NCBI RefSeq assembly: GCF_041260155.1
Contig: NC_091948.1
Coordinates: 3,022,001-3,086,000 of the forward strand
DNA length: 64,000 nucleotides
Reading direction: 5' to 3'
DNA from: Ptychodera flava
Taxonomy: Eukaryota; Hemichordata; Enteropneusta; Ptychoderidae
Part shown: positions 35,301-46,538 of the stretch, one piece after another
How positions within the stretch are numbered: position 1 is the first letter of the stretch
How the letters are laid out: each line of letters begins with the position of its first letter
The notes under the pieces: model-generated
The model's input: only the letters and a program-made list of their open reading frames with translations
What the model was told of the DNA's origin: nothing
Database searches by the model: none
Program-made: the position numbers and the translations under genes

Positions 35301-38300
35301 GAAACTACCTTTTATCAGGTTGTCAATGACATACAAATAATGTGACATACAAAAAGTCAGTTATTTTTCATGTCATAATCCAGTTAATTGATTTACCAAG
35401 CATGCTTATGAGTATTAACCTGTGTCATCCCAGTGAAACATGCCGAAAAATTAATGGTATTCCCCTGAATAGCAATCATTTTATTATTTCTCACAGAAGA
35501 GGCTGCAAGCCCAGAGGATCCTATATACCCCTTCAGACAGTACTATTTACAAGCAGAAAACAACCCACAGGCTCTACTTGAAATCAGGTATGTGTTTTTG
35601 TTCTCGCCAAGATTTTAAGGTTTCGCTTGCTGGAAAATAATGTGTTAATTTCAGACATGTAAACTTAGAACTTAGTATGTAAAGACTAATGCTGATATCG
35701 TCTCATGGAATAGTAGAGCGAAATTAATGTGATAATATAGCGCCACCAACGGTCAGATACACATCCTACCAGCAGAAAGTTGTTCCCATGCTCTGGTACT
35801 TTGCAAGTGTCCTCAAATCTCTCCACGATTGACAACGTATAAACGAATACAAGTCAGTTTTTTTCTGTGCAATTTTTTTTTCCTTTCTCATCATGTTATC
35901 ATTAAAATTTGTTCTGTCAAAGACAGAAATTTTTCACATCAGTTGATGTTCAAGAAAAATTTATAAAGTTTGATGGTCAGCTGGCCTTCAAAAGAACACA
36001 AAATAGATAATTTCTATTTAGATGATGTATACTTTGCAGCTTGGATTTCAGGATTACTTTTAAATAAAGCTTTAAAATTCTATAAGAATCCTAGTCTCTC
36101 AAAACCCTGAACACTTATAAACCAGTTAGTAGTCTCAAAGTTAAGATTATTGCAATAATACGGATTAGAATATTTCTAAATTTGTGCATTGATTGTTCAC
36201 AAGAGGTAAACTTTCTGAAAGATGATGTCAATAATTGATAATTTGATATTGATAATTGATAATGATGTTGATAATTCCTAATGCTGCAGAAAACCAAACT
36301 GTCCACAGATCACTCATAGAGCACTAGAGAAACCAAGTTGCCAGTGACAGAAATGCAAATCCTGTGTTATGCAACAAAACCATCTGTTACTCCCTACGGA
36401 ATAAAATAGAAAATTGTTTGTGCATTCTGTGTTCATGTATTTGTCTGAGTCATCGCTCAGATGCGTCTTTCAAATAATTTCCAAATTTTAACCCAATAAC
36501 AAGCCACCATTATTACACATGTAAATAAGTTTTACAAAACTATCAAATAGAGTTGCCATGTCAATAGTTATTATTTACATCTGGCTCATCTGTTCAATGT
36601 CTGTTCATAGTCTAAATATGGATATTCATTATCTAAGTGTCAAAATTTCACTCACCTTTAAAAAACATTTTTAACTCAAATTTCTCACAATATCCATGAT
36701 GTCTTGAGCTCAACAGAGACTTTCAATGAAATTCAAGTTGAAAAATGACTAATTTTATCATGGAATTGAGACTAGCAAACAGACTAACTTTTCTTGTCCT
36801 CAGCTATTGCTATATAGATAACTATTTCCTCCAAACATAGTACAAGGACTCCCAATGTTTAAATTACTAGGTTAGACACCAATCTTCGTTTTGACCGTGA
36901 ATGGTGAATATTACCATACAGATGGCCCCACTGACAGCAAGTGAAGAGTTCTATTGAACTCATCAATCTATGTCATGTAGACACACTTAAAAAGAGTATT
37001 TTTCAGCAGACTCACTATAGATATACCGGTAGACAGTGCAATTTAGTTTTCAACAAATGGCCTCCAGTACAGAAGGCCGCATTAAGTTGATAAGTGGTAG
37101 ATAAGTATTAGACTTTGGGTTTCATAACCATTTGGTTGCCATAGCAAAAGTCATACAATGACCTTGAATTCAAGCTGACCATATTGCCATAGATACTTGG
37201 CTTTGACAGAGTTCCTTCACAAACTGTGGCTGTGAGTGTGTGAGGCAAGGTTATTCAAGTTATAGATAAGATATAATGCATAACCTCAAACACAGAGGGG
37301 GTTCCACCGTCAAGGTTGTCCTACTGAAATGTCCTCAGATTTGAAGAGGCAAAACGTGACAGTAAGTGAAGCTGAAGGAGTGTCAAGCATCAGTTTTACA
37401 AATACTGCAAATCAATAAAATTAGCATCAAAAAGAGATATCAGTGTTTTCACTCCCTCCATGAAAGACGCCATCTTTTTTTTGTCATGTATTAAAAAGAT
37501 GCATAAAATGGGATATCCTGTGAGGTCAGTGGAAAGTGTTGCCTTCCAATATTATGGGTTACATCTGTAAAACATTGCTATGTAAGGCTAAAAGTCCAGT
37601 AGCTACTGGAATGAGCTTTGGAATGTAAATACCAGTAGTTGTCTAACAAAGTTACAATATTTGTATAGTGATTTACTTGTACCCTTGAAACATGCTTCTG
37701 TTATGATGTGAAGGTAAGCAGTCAGACATGGCTTGATTTTATTAAGAACCATAAAATGCTTTATGAAATCTTTTTTCCTGATATTTTTCCAGAGAATCAC
37801 TGGCATATTCAGTGATATTTGTGGCCGTGGCTGACAATAGCAAATCAAAGCAATCAGACTTTGTTCATTTACAAGTACATCTTGGTTCATTCCAAGTTCC
37901 TCTAGAGTTCAAATGTGTTAGATATTTACAAACATGAACACAACACACTCTAAATTTTTTGGTTAATTTTCTGCTCATAAGATACATACAATTGAAATAC
38001 CGGTAGCCCTACCTTTGCATGTCTTGTCTTTGCTTTTTGAGGCAAAATGTGCTTAGGTGACAGATATATTCAAACTCTCAAACTTACAAGACTTTTTGGA
38101 TCTACCACATATGAGGGCTCATTTTGAAGCTCATGAAGTAAATAGATTTTTCACTGGCTTACTTTTATGAAAATCAAAAATTTAGTATTTCTCCAGAGGG
38201 TTATCGGCCATTTTGAATTTCAAATGTTGGGAAATATTGGGTAATTTGTTGTACCAAATCTTGCACTGTTACCTCTGAGTATTAATGTTGATTTCAAAAG

Positions 38301-41300
38301 GAAATTGATTAAATTTCCCTAAAGGGAAGATTAAACAAAAGTTTAAATGATTTTATTTCGAGTGATCTACTACCTTAATATGTAGCTGTGTGATGTAATG
38401 TTGTGGACGCCAGCAGCCACAGCTTGCAAATTTTAACTTAAAGCTCCATTATTTGTATTGTTAGAATCATTTTCTATTATTTGGGTGTTCTTTGTAAATC
38501 AGAATTTCTTATTCTTCCAAAATCATGTTCAAACACATGGCATTCAACTCATTAATACTTCCAATATGTGTAACATCCTATCATAAGAATAGCCAGTGTT
38601 CTCTCCACACATTCAGCTAGTTTGTGGAAAGGGTTAGTTTTATGTATGACCTACTCTTATGTAAGGCTGCAAATGCCATAGAAATTCTTTGAATATGTCT
38701 GTGGCTTGACATTCCACTAAAGTCAGGGGCTCGAAAATTCTCGCCGCCCGACGCCCGTGACAAGTGAATTTTGAGTCCGGGCAAGTGAAAACAACATTCT
38801 CCCAGCCCGACGGACAAGTGAATTTCAATGAGGCCACTGTACGTATGCGCTGCCACTCTCTAGTTCTTTGAGTGTACCGCTTTAGATATGGCCGGCCGAT
38901 AAATAGCTCTGTTCTACTTGGTTACAAATAGCAAAATATTGACGTCTTTGCACGATGTTTTTTTCTTCTGATGAAATCATGTCACCATGCCTCCTCAACA
39001 GAAAACTACAGCTTACAATAAAATGTTGTAAGGTGTTGAAACAATTTACCCTCCTTCCTACAAAGTTGCGATGTATTGAAACACTTTACTCTCCTTTCTA
39101 CAAAGTTACAAATTCCCTGGTACGTGAAGTAAACATTGTTGCTGTTTGATTCTGCAATCGCGGTCCCTCAGTCCCTCATATAGACGGACCGTGCTACAAA
39201 ACATCATGGAGGAATGATGAATACACTGAGGCTTGGCTTTGCCTGTGTGAGTCCCGCGTACCGGTCGTCCTTTTTAGTCCAAGTTTTATCTACTTTGCTT
39301 GAATCAAAATTTGGCCTGCAATTACTCAGTTTGATAGTAAAAACCATTATTTCAAAGGAAACTTTCACAAACAGAGTCAGAATACAAGGGAAAAGGAGAA
39401 AAATTTGAGGTTTTCTGAAAGGTCAAATCTGGGTCATCTTATGTGATGTCATCAAATGAAGACCCTTTAAGTACACAATTATGGTTCAAAAGAAACCACC
39501 TAGGGAGGTCCAATAGGTACAATCTTATGATAAAAGGTAATTTCTTGGTGCTTTCCAATTTAATGGCATTTAGCTTGACTGTCAGTTTTAAATTAAATTT
39601 TATTAACAGTTATGGCAAAGGGAAATTGTCAACAGTATTTGCAGTAAGCATATCCATTTCAAATCATCACATTAATATTTCTGCAGAGTCCTCCAGTTTA
39701 ATGATGTAATAGTGAACATCACTAGACATTTCTTGATGATATCAAAATATCAAATGAAAATGTTCCTGGGCTACAATGTTATCATTATCATTAAAACTAT
39801 TATTACTCTTTAAAACATTGGGAAATGAATTGAACAATATCAGTGTGTCTTGTTTTCAAAGGATACTTATGCTGAAGATGCTATTGAGCCTGCTTGATCA
39901 CAACTATGACACAACACCACAATACTTGTATAACACTGTCACTATGCTACCGAATGCTTTCTTCTGCATGGAAAATTTGTATTTGTGTGGCTAACAAAAT
40001 TTACATCATGACTTAAAGAGTGCATAAATGTGCCACATAAGGTAGTAGAGCTTGTAGTGTATATGTATGATAAGTTGTCATACTGTGAACACTAACTCAA
40101 TGCTGCAGAAGTATTCTGTATCTGTGGTAATACACTTCACATTGCTACCTGATTTTTAGAATTGCCACCTAATTATTTCTTGTGGCAAAAGTTTACCATC
40201 AGAAATGAAAAAGTATTTTGATCCCTTCAATGTCATAAAAAACACAGATAATTAATGTAATAAAAACTAAACAAATATTTCTTTAATGTAAAAACTATCA
40301 TGAACAACATACAAAACATCTTGATTTGTAAAATTAGTAACTCCTGAATGCTGAGAAAGCTGTTGCTACACTTGAGATCATAAACTGTTTAAAAGTTGCT
40401 CAAAATGGCTGCAAGATTTTTTATTTGGCTAAAGAGTTGGCTAATCATTTTGGTGACTTACGGGAACCCTGCAGTTTATAAAAATACCACGTGGTAGCAG
40501 TAAACTAAATGATACTGAAAGTTTCACATGGGCACAATTTGACACAACACCGCTGGCCCATTATATACTTACCCTTAGTGCACCTACCTGACTTGCCTAT
40601 TAAAACCAGGTACCAGGTCATGATGACACACAATGACAATGTACCGGTGTTGTTTTATTGAAACATGTCCCCCCAAAAATTTAATTGGTCACCCATTAAG
40701 ACCTACTATGGGTCACTGTGTCCCCATGCTAGCAAAAGCTGGCTGAAACACTGTGTATGTGTACGTTACATAAGATATTATTTTTGATACACAGAATAAG
40801 GACACAAATTTATCAGTAAGTTACAGCTATTGTTTCTTTCCAATGACATTAATAAAACCATACATATTTACTCTTAAAATCATCTGAAATTCAGGGCAAG
40901 TGAATTTTTCTTCCGGACAAGTGAAATTGAAAATTCACTTGCCCTATGGCAAGTGAGTTTTAAAAAAAATTTTCGAGCCCTGAAAGTATGTATTCAGTGA
41001 TGGTTACGGTGTTTACACTATTTACATTGTGACTGGTGTCAAAAGATACTGTGATGAAGTAATGTTTGCTGTCAACCAGGGGATAATATACTTGAGAATA
41101 CATCACTGCACTACATGCCAGAATTACTGGCATATCACTATGAAGTAGTTACAATGTAAAGAAACTATTTGTTTTCATTTCAAAATAACGGGCACAAGTT
41201 CTACTATGTGTAAAATACCAAATCAAAAGAATGCTATACTCAGTCACAGTGTATTGCATGTCAGTCTTGTCAGCCAAAGCTTTACATGTATATCCCCTCA

Positions 41301-42103
41301 TCAATGTAAAACAGCAAGCTGAAAGGTGCGCCTGCAGAATACTGGGTCCAGTCTTCAAAATGAAAACAAACAGGCTATCTTAGGGGGTCCTCCTTTACCT
41401 TTCTAAAACAGCTGTACCCCTTTTGACTGTGTTGATTTTTGACAATTTTTAAGTTTGGGCTCAGTGTAGGCTTCAGTCTTGCCAAAAACGCCCCTTGTGC
41501 TAACACCACAGGGCAGACAACACAAGCTGTTGATATGAGTGTCTGTGATCAAATTATAAATATGAACAATAAACAGGATTTCAGTGTTGATTAATTTCAG
41601 ACTCCTAATACCATGGGTACACTTTTGTGAAATGTAGTTTTCAGGTATATAACCTGATGACGTGCATTGTGGCAGTACATTGGGAGCCAGCACACAGCTA
41701 CAACACGTGCCACATTTAACTTAAACACTTAAAAACATGGGAAAATAAAGATGAAACCAAATGCTTGGACAGAAAATTTCATGACGATGTTCTGTGGAGA
41801 GTTTGCTTATAAGTCATCAGACTTGTACATGAAAGCAGGTCGGAGAGAAAGCACAAACCCTTGGGATGTTGCAGTTCAGATCAACATTTTCATTCTTTTG
41901 TACAGCTAACTGACAAAACTCATAAATCTGTACAGGACTATACATTCATCCATCTATCCTTTTCTCTTGACTTTTACAGACATCAGTGGGATAGTTTTCT
42001 AGTGACTGAAGGTACCCCTGGCTCATCCAGTATACCTGTTGATTGGATCATACCTGATACACCCAATGATGAAACATGGGCATCATGTCTTGACAGTGCA
42101 TGA
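29356..42103 (+). CDS. PDCD7: PDCD7, U11/U12 snRNP 59K protein (eight exons; frame break in exon 1)
   Basis: Exons: 29356-30451, 31720-31860, 32405-32494, 33094-33225, 33495-33633, 34199-34432, 35497-35587, 41980-42103. All are GT-AG with phases agreeing. Exon 1 encodes a Pro/Gln/Asn-rich N terminus with PPP runs. Later exons give IGEFKQLLKDAIVLNDQLAE, a long Lys/Glu/Arg-rich coiled coil, KALNLLKLLRKLRHLRKESA, EERLEKL-type helices, DPIYPFRQYYLQAENNPQAL and a C-terminal RHQWDSFLV...WIIPDTPNDETWASCL. This is the domain order of PDCD7, a minor-spliceosome U11/U12 di-snRNP protein acting in the nucleus. Oddity: the exon 1 frame from the ATG stops at 30361, while the conserved MDQDWIYEWLFSKNV block lies in the +1 frame. 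One surplus base in the A7 run at 30349-30355 would explain this (assembly error, polymorphism or mutation). Intron 7 is 6.4 kb. Confidence 0.92.
31539..31677. repeat. Very strong hairpin upstream of PDCD7 exon 2
   Basis: Arms 31539-31595 and 31621-31677 are about 57 bases each and nearly perfect inverses (GGGCTCTTCTGGTATATAAA and its complement, then AGTCCAACCC and GATAAA blocks). The 25-base loop itself holds a TGTC/GACA pair. The right arm ends 42 bases before exon 2 (31720). It is probably a fold-back transposon copy. In the transcript it would place a long duplex next to the 3' splice site. Confidence 0.85.
33862..33922 (+). repeat. Dispersed repeat fragment, copy 2
   Basis: Diverged relative of 2827-2888, with CATGGTTTGG, CATTGTTATCA and TACAGGGAATTTGG in the same order. 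It is in PDCD7 intron 5. Confidence 0.4.
38724..40982. mobile_element. 2.26 kb inverted-repeat DNA transposon derivative (hAT-like ends)
   Basis: The left end is CAGGGGCTCGAAAATT and the right end in inverse is CAGGGCTCGAAAATT, differing by one G. AAAGT is directly repeated immediately outside both ends (38719-38723, 40983-40987). Subterminal CAAGTGAA/TTCACTTG motifs occur several times at each end. The interior carries only short open frames with no recognisable transposase. CAGGG-type termini with subterminal repeats resemble hAT elements, but the flanking repeat is 5 bp rather than 8, so the superfamily is uncertain. Confidence 0.65.
41335..41425 (+). repeat. Diverged repeat related to 24720-24800
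   Basis: GAATACTGGGTCCAGTCTTC followed by TTAGGGGGTCCTCC parallels the sequence in PTAR1 intron 3. The element boundaries are not visible. Confidence 0.45.
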
Positions 42104-42146
42104 CATGACCTTCCAGTGAATCTCATATGTTTATGTATTTTTTTAT

Positions 42147-42152
42147 AATAAA
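42147..42152 (+). terminator. Polyadenylation signal of PDCD7
   Basis: AATAAA lies 44 bases after the PDCD7 stop codon, followed by T/G-rich sequence (TGTGTTTGTAG) about 30 bases further on. The position and context fit a poly(A) signal. Confidence 0.6.
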
Positions 42153-44170
42153 ATTGAATGAACCTGGAAAGCTTTAAAAATGTGTTTGTAGTAATTTTGT
42201 ACATTACACACTGCAAATATTCAAAGTTTTCTTCAAAATCAGATATGTATCAAGGTATTCACAACAAGGCTGTGAAAAAGCCTGGTTTCTGATAAACATA
42301 TCATTTCTCGTCAACCCAGGCATGACATGTCGGACAGTCAAAGGTATAAAACAAGGTCAATTTTATGCTTGACTTATCAACCTTTGGAAATTAAGTGAAG
42401 TTATTTGAAGGTCTGTGCACGGTTGTGTAACTGACAGTTGGACCCCCTTCCTATTCACTATATGTACAGTTGACAAATACAACACTGTGAAAGTACATTT
42501 CTATATGCATTATGTTCAATACATGTATTTCATGTTCAAATTCTGCACAGATTCTTAACATCATTAAGTATTGCATTGCAGTTAGAAACATTACATTTAC
42601 TTGTCAACATAGTTCAGTTTATAACACCACTTGTACCAAAAATACTGTGAAATGTTTACTTTGACTTACTTAAATTTCCATGGGTTAAAAAATTAGAAAA
42701 TTTTAATAGGAAAAACATTACAAAATTGTGTCATGCAACATTTTATGATTAGAATCTGATTCTTCAAAGATTGTAGTGTACTACCATGATTCAGGTTATC
42801 AAAGTGCCCAAGAGATCCTAGATTCATGATTATTATGTACATGAGGATCATCACAAGGTTTTAGTCAGAAATTACCACATCGCAAGTTAAAATTTAATGA
42901 GTGACAGGGTCATACGCAGCCTTTGATGTACCATCAAGGCTGAGTTTGTACCTCTGCATTGACCTGAAATGTGTTTCAAAAGTTATTTTGACAATGGCGT
43001 GACCTTGTCAGCAATCATGAAGCACTTTGAACTCAAAACACACCATCGGGGTCTACAGAAGAGCTGCATTCCACAACAGAATGTAGTGATTCTCTGTGTT
43101 TTAGCTGTGTTCATTCATTAGTTCATGGAGCTACCACATTGATCAGATTATGTCATGCACAATTCAGTTGTGTACACCTGAGAGACAGCAATGCTGCTAT
43201 ACAACCTTGGTACAACCATTATGCAACAAAAACCAGCACAGACAAGTATAGAGGATGTTTCACCTGGCATGTTGTAATAGTGCTTTCTTTATATGAAGGT
43301 AGTAATTACAGTTGCCTTGATGCAAAGTAGGAAATGGCTCTGCCCTACTCTGGTAATAAAATGTGTGGCCAGCAAATGAAATTTTACAACTAATTTTAGG
43401 TATGCCAAATATACTGTGTGCACACAAAACTTATCAGGGGAAGTACAATTTTGGTAGTGCTGGTAACTTTTCTAAGTGGTTTGATGTCTGGTTTAGATTG
43501 AGATTACTGTCAGCGCTATTGCATCACTATAATATCACATAAAAAATTTACCCTGCAAAATCTACAAGTGATAAAATTTACACAGGAAGTTAAATTTTCA
43601 CAAGGTGTTTACAGACATGAGATATGGTACTTAGATGCTGTACTGATAGAATGCTACAAAGGTAGTAATTATTGTTCTTTTAAATGAATGGGCCCACTCC
43701 AAAATGAAATGTTGCATTCTGAGAACTGCTGTGCTCTATGGAAAACAGACACAGTGGTCACCATGTTATAAACAAATGCATGTTGATACAAGACAACAGA
43801 AAAACACTGCACATGGTTTTGTTTGTCAGTATGTGGTCCATTCAACTTTCAGGTTTTACCTGTTTTAAAATTTTAATGATCAGACAGATTCTCTAACCAG
43901 CTGTTTTCAAGAAATTGAAGCCCAAAGTGGTTTTGTAGGTACATCTACCATATTATGAAAACACTTAGTTGCACCTTACAATGAGACAATAGAGTTTCTA
44001 CCTTTGCATGGTGACTGATGTTTGCCAGAAAACCTATTTCTAGTTAAACCATTGTCATTTTCGTATAGATACACTGTCCCTGGTCATTTTAAATCAGTCA
44101 GTGACTTTAAAAAAGTTTAATTTCAGATTATATGTATCCCTTCTGAAAACCATGATAAAGCATCAAGTGT

Positions 44171-44363
44171 TTAAAGGTATACTGTCACCTATTCCAATTT
44201 TGCCACAGTTACCATGGAAAGAGAAAATCTAACCAATCACAGATTTTAAGCAGATGGCCGCTTTTTAAAGACAGCATCCTCTCATGGGCATTTTGAATAC
44301 CAAGGCATGCCCCTTTGACCATATATGGGCATATTTAGATTACAGGTGACTGTATACCTTTAA
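44171..44363. mobile_element. 194 bp TTAA-bounded element, copy B
   Basis: Second copy of the element at 4936-5129, in the same orientation. The ends are TTAAAGGTATACTGTCACCT and AGGTGACTGTATACCTTTAA, with a shared interior differing at a limited number of positions. Confidence 0.85.
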
Positions 44364-44592
44364 ATTCAGTTCTGAACTGGACAACCTTTGATCATTCAAT
44401 GATGCAATTCTCAAAACCAAAGAAAACAAAAATATTCCTAAGACCATGGGGGTAATTTTATTGTCAATCAGCAAAGGACACTGCAATCAGATAACTCAAA
44501 TCCCTTTTTCCACACGCCTTCTGCTCCAGTCTGTCAAATATCAAAGACAAGAAACACATGGAGAAATCAGTCAACACTGAAAGAGAATGGAA

Positions 44593-44811
44593 TTAACCCT
44601 TTGAGTGCTGCAATTTTTTCTAACCAAAATTGTACAGCCACATTTACCAATTTTTTAAGAATTTTTCTGAAAGTTTCTGATAATTTGGACCAAATGACAT
44701 ACTTCATTGGCTACAGCTTGTCATCAAATTTTTGGCAAAAATCAGAGAAAAATTGACTATGGCATATTTTATAAAGGAGACACATATTGACGTTAGTGCT
44801 CAAAGGGTTAA
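44593..44811. mobile_element. 219 bp TTAA-bounded element (CCCTTTGAGTGCTG ends), copy 1
   Basis: It starts TTAACCCTTTGAGTGCTG and ends TTAGTGCTCAAAGGGTTAA. A related, more diverged copy lies at 59347-59573. Both share the TTTTGGCAAAAAT interior block. The TTAACCC ends are piggyBac-like. Confidence 0.8.
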
Positions 44812-46538
44812 GGAAATTGTTTGGTTCACATGTTTTCTTGACATTCAGGAGACCTGTTCACTGTGGTCATGTTTCAACTTCTGGGGAGATTTGGTTTAAT
44901 CACACAAGCCTGTCTCCACTACCGACACTGCATACACACTGGTTTCAAATGTACACAAAGAAAATTCTGCCTAGCATTATGTAACATAAATAAGATATAC
45001 TTCTTTATTAATATTTTACATCCAACAGAAAATGCTTAATAAAAATAAAACTTTGTTCAATTCATACGCATGCTGACAGCAAGCATTAAACTTATACAGT
45101 AGTCATTTCCGGTATTCACCAAAACAGACTGACTGATCTGTGAGAAGAAATTAATTCGAAAATCTTTTCTTCAAAAGCGTATTTCACAGCTTTTCAAATT
45201 CAACTTTTCATAAATTCATCTGTTCAAGAATGCTGTGATGAATCTTATCATTTTTTATTATCTCTTTCTACTTAAGTTCAAGTAAGCAGATGGAGAAATG
45301 TAGAAATGGACAATTTTCCATGCCTTGACCCCTAAAATAGAGTCACACTAAACACAATACCTCTGACACTGTAGAAATGCAAAGCTGTCTTCAAAAGAAG
45401 TACACATTGCAAAATTTTCAAAAAACATGCTACAGAAGAATATTAATGTCCACAGTAAAAATTGAAAAGATGATATTGCACTCAATCTGATAAAGTTCTG
45501 TTCAAGAAAAATCTGAAAGATATTTGGGCACATATTTTGAATTTTTTTACGGCTACAATTTTCTAGAAAAAAGTGAGTGTGTGAACTTTGTATCCTATTC
45601 AAAAGTTGAAAAGTAGCATGTTAATCCTACAAGTGTCAAATATTACGATGACTCTACAATTATTCAATGACAGACTACCTAGGTTGTTTGTTCTAATTGT
45701 TCGAGATCTTTTTTTATCTGAGAAGATACATTGTAACTAAACATAAATGAGCACATAGCTAAAATGTCTCTGGTCATGGCTTTGCCCTTGACCATGTGAT
45801 CTGGTCATATCAATATGTTGCATATTTCTACCCTGCTCCATGACTGACTGCAAAACTAGATGCAACACTGGGCTCATTATGTCTGTGTATTTCACGTTTT
45901 TAGGGATTGACTTAATTTCTCAGTAAAGTTGTCTCTTTCTTAAAGAAAAAACTAATAATAAAAATAGCACAAGACCTCCAGGGTCAAAATAAGTTTTTTT
46001 TGAGGCTCTTTGGTTATCAAAGAGAATTTAGGAAGAACCATTTGAATTCTGAGGGGATGAAGCAGCAAAGGCTATGGCAGCAATTTTTTTTTCTGTTAAT
46101 GTGACATTATTTTTTTCTATTGTCAGTGTATTTTTTTCTCAAGCTATTACAAGATCAAATTTTTTACTCTTTCAATCTGCCTAAAATTTTTTTCACAAAT
46201 CCTCCAACCCCCAGAATTCAAATGGTTCTCCCCTTATTGAATGAATGACTGGCCATTCCATATTCGAGGAAGTGGTACTTCCGATTTATATTTTTCACAA
46301 AAACTTTCTATAATTGCCTTTAAGGAAAGGTAGTATTGCGTCAAAAGAAATATTTACACATTGAAATGTGATAAATGATATCATTTTACTACCCCTGCCT
46401 CCAAATATGCTATGGCCGGTCATTCAAGTCTGGCAGAAATATTTGTACAGAACACCAAAAGTCCTCCATACAGAAGTTTTTCCAATATGTACATTAAGCA
46501 TATCGTCCTTTGTATTCAAGAGTCCAGCCTGCTTGCTC

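Larger units (their letters stand above)
35588..41979. other. PDCD7 intron 7 (6.4 kb)
   Basis: The longest intron in the window. It contains the 2.26 kb inverted-repeat element (38724-40982), a run of GATAATTGATAAT-like repeats near 36221-36262, and a diverged repeat at 41335-41425. No other conserved exon was recognised. Confidence 0.6.
42153..46538. other. Convergent intergenic region PDCD7/DCAF12
   Basis: The two flanking genes end toward each other here. Apart from two short TTAA-bounded elements (44171-44363 and 44593-44811), I see AT-rich sequence without conserved exons or RNA genes. It should include both 3' UTRs. Confidence 0.6.
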
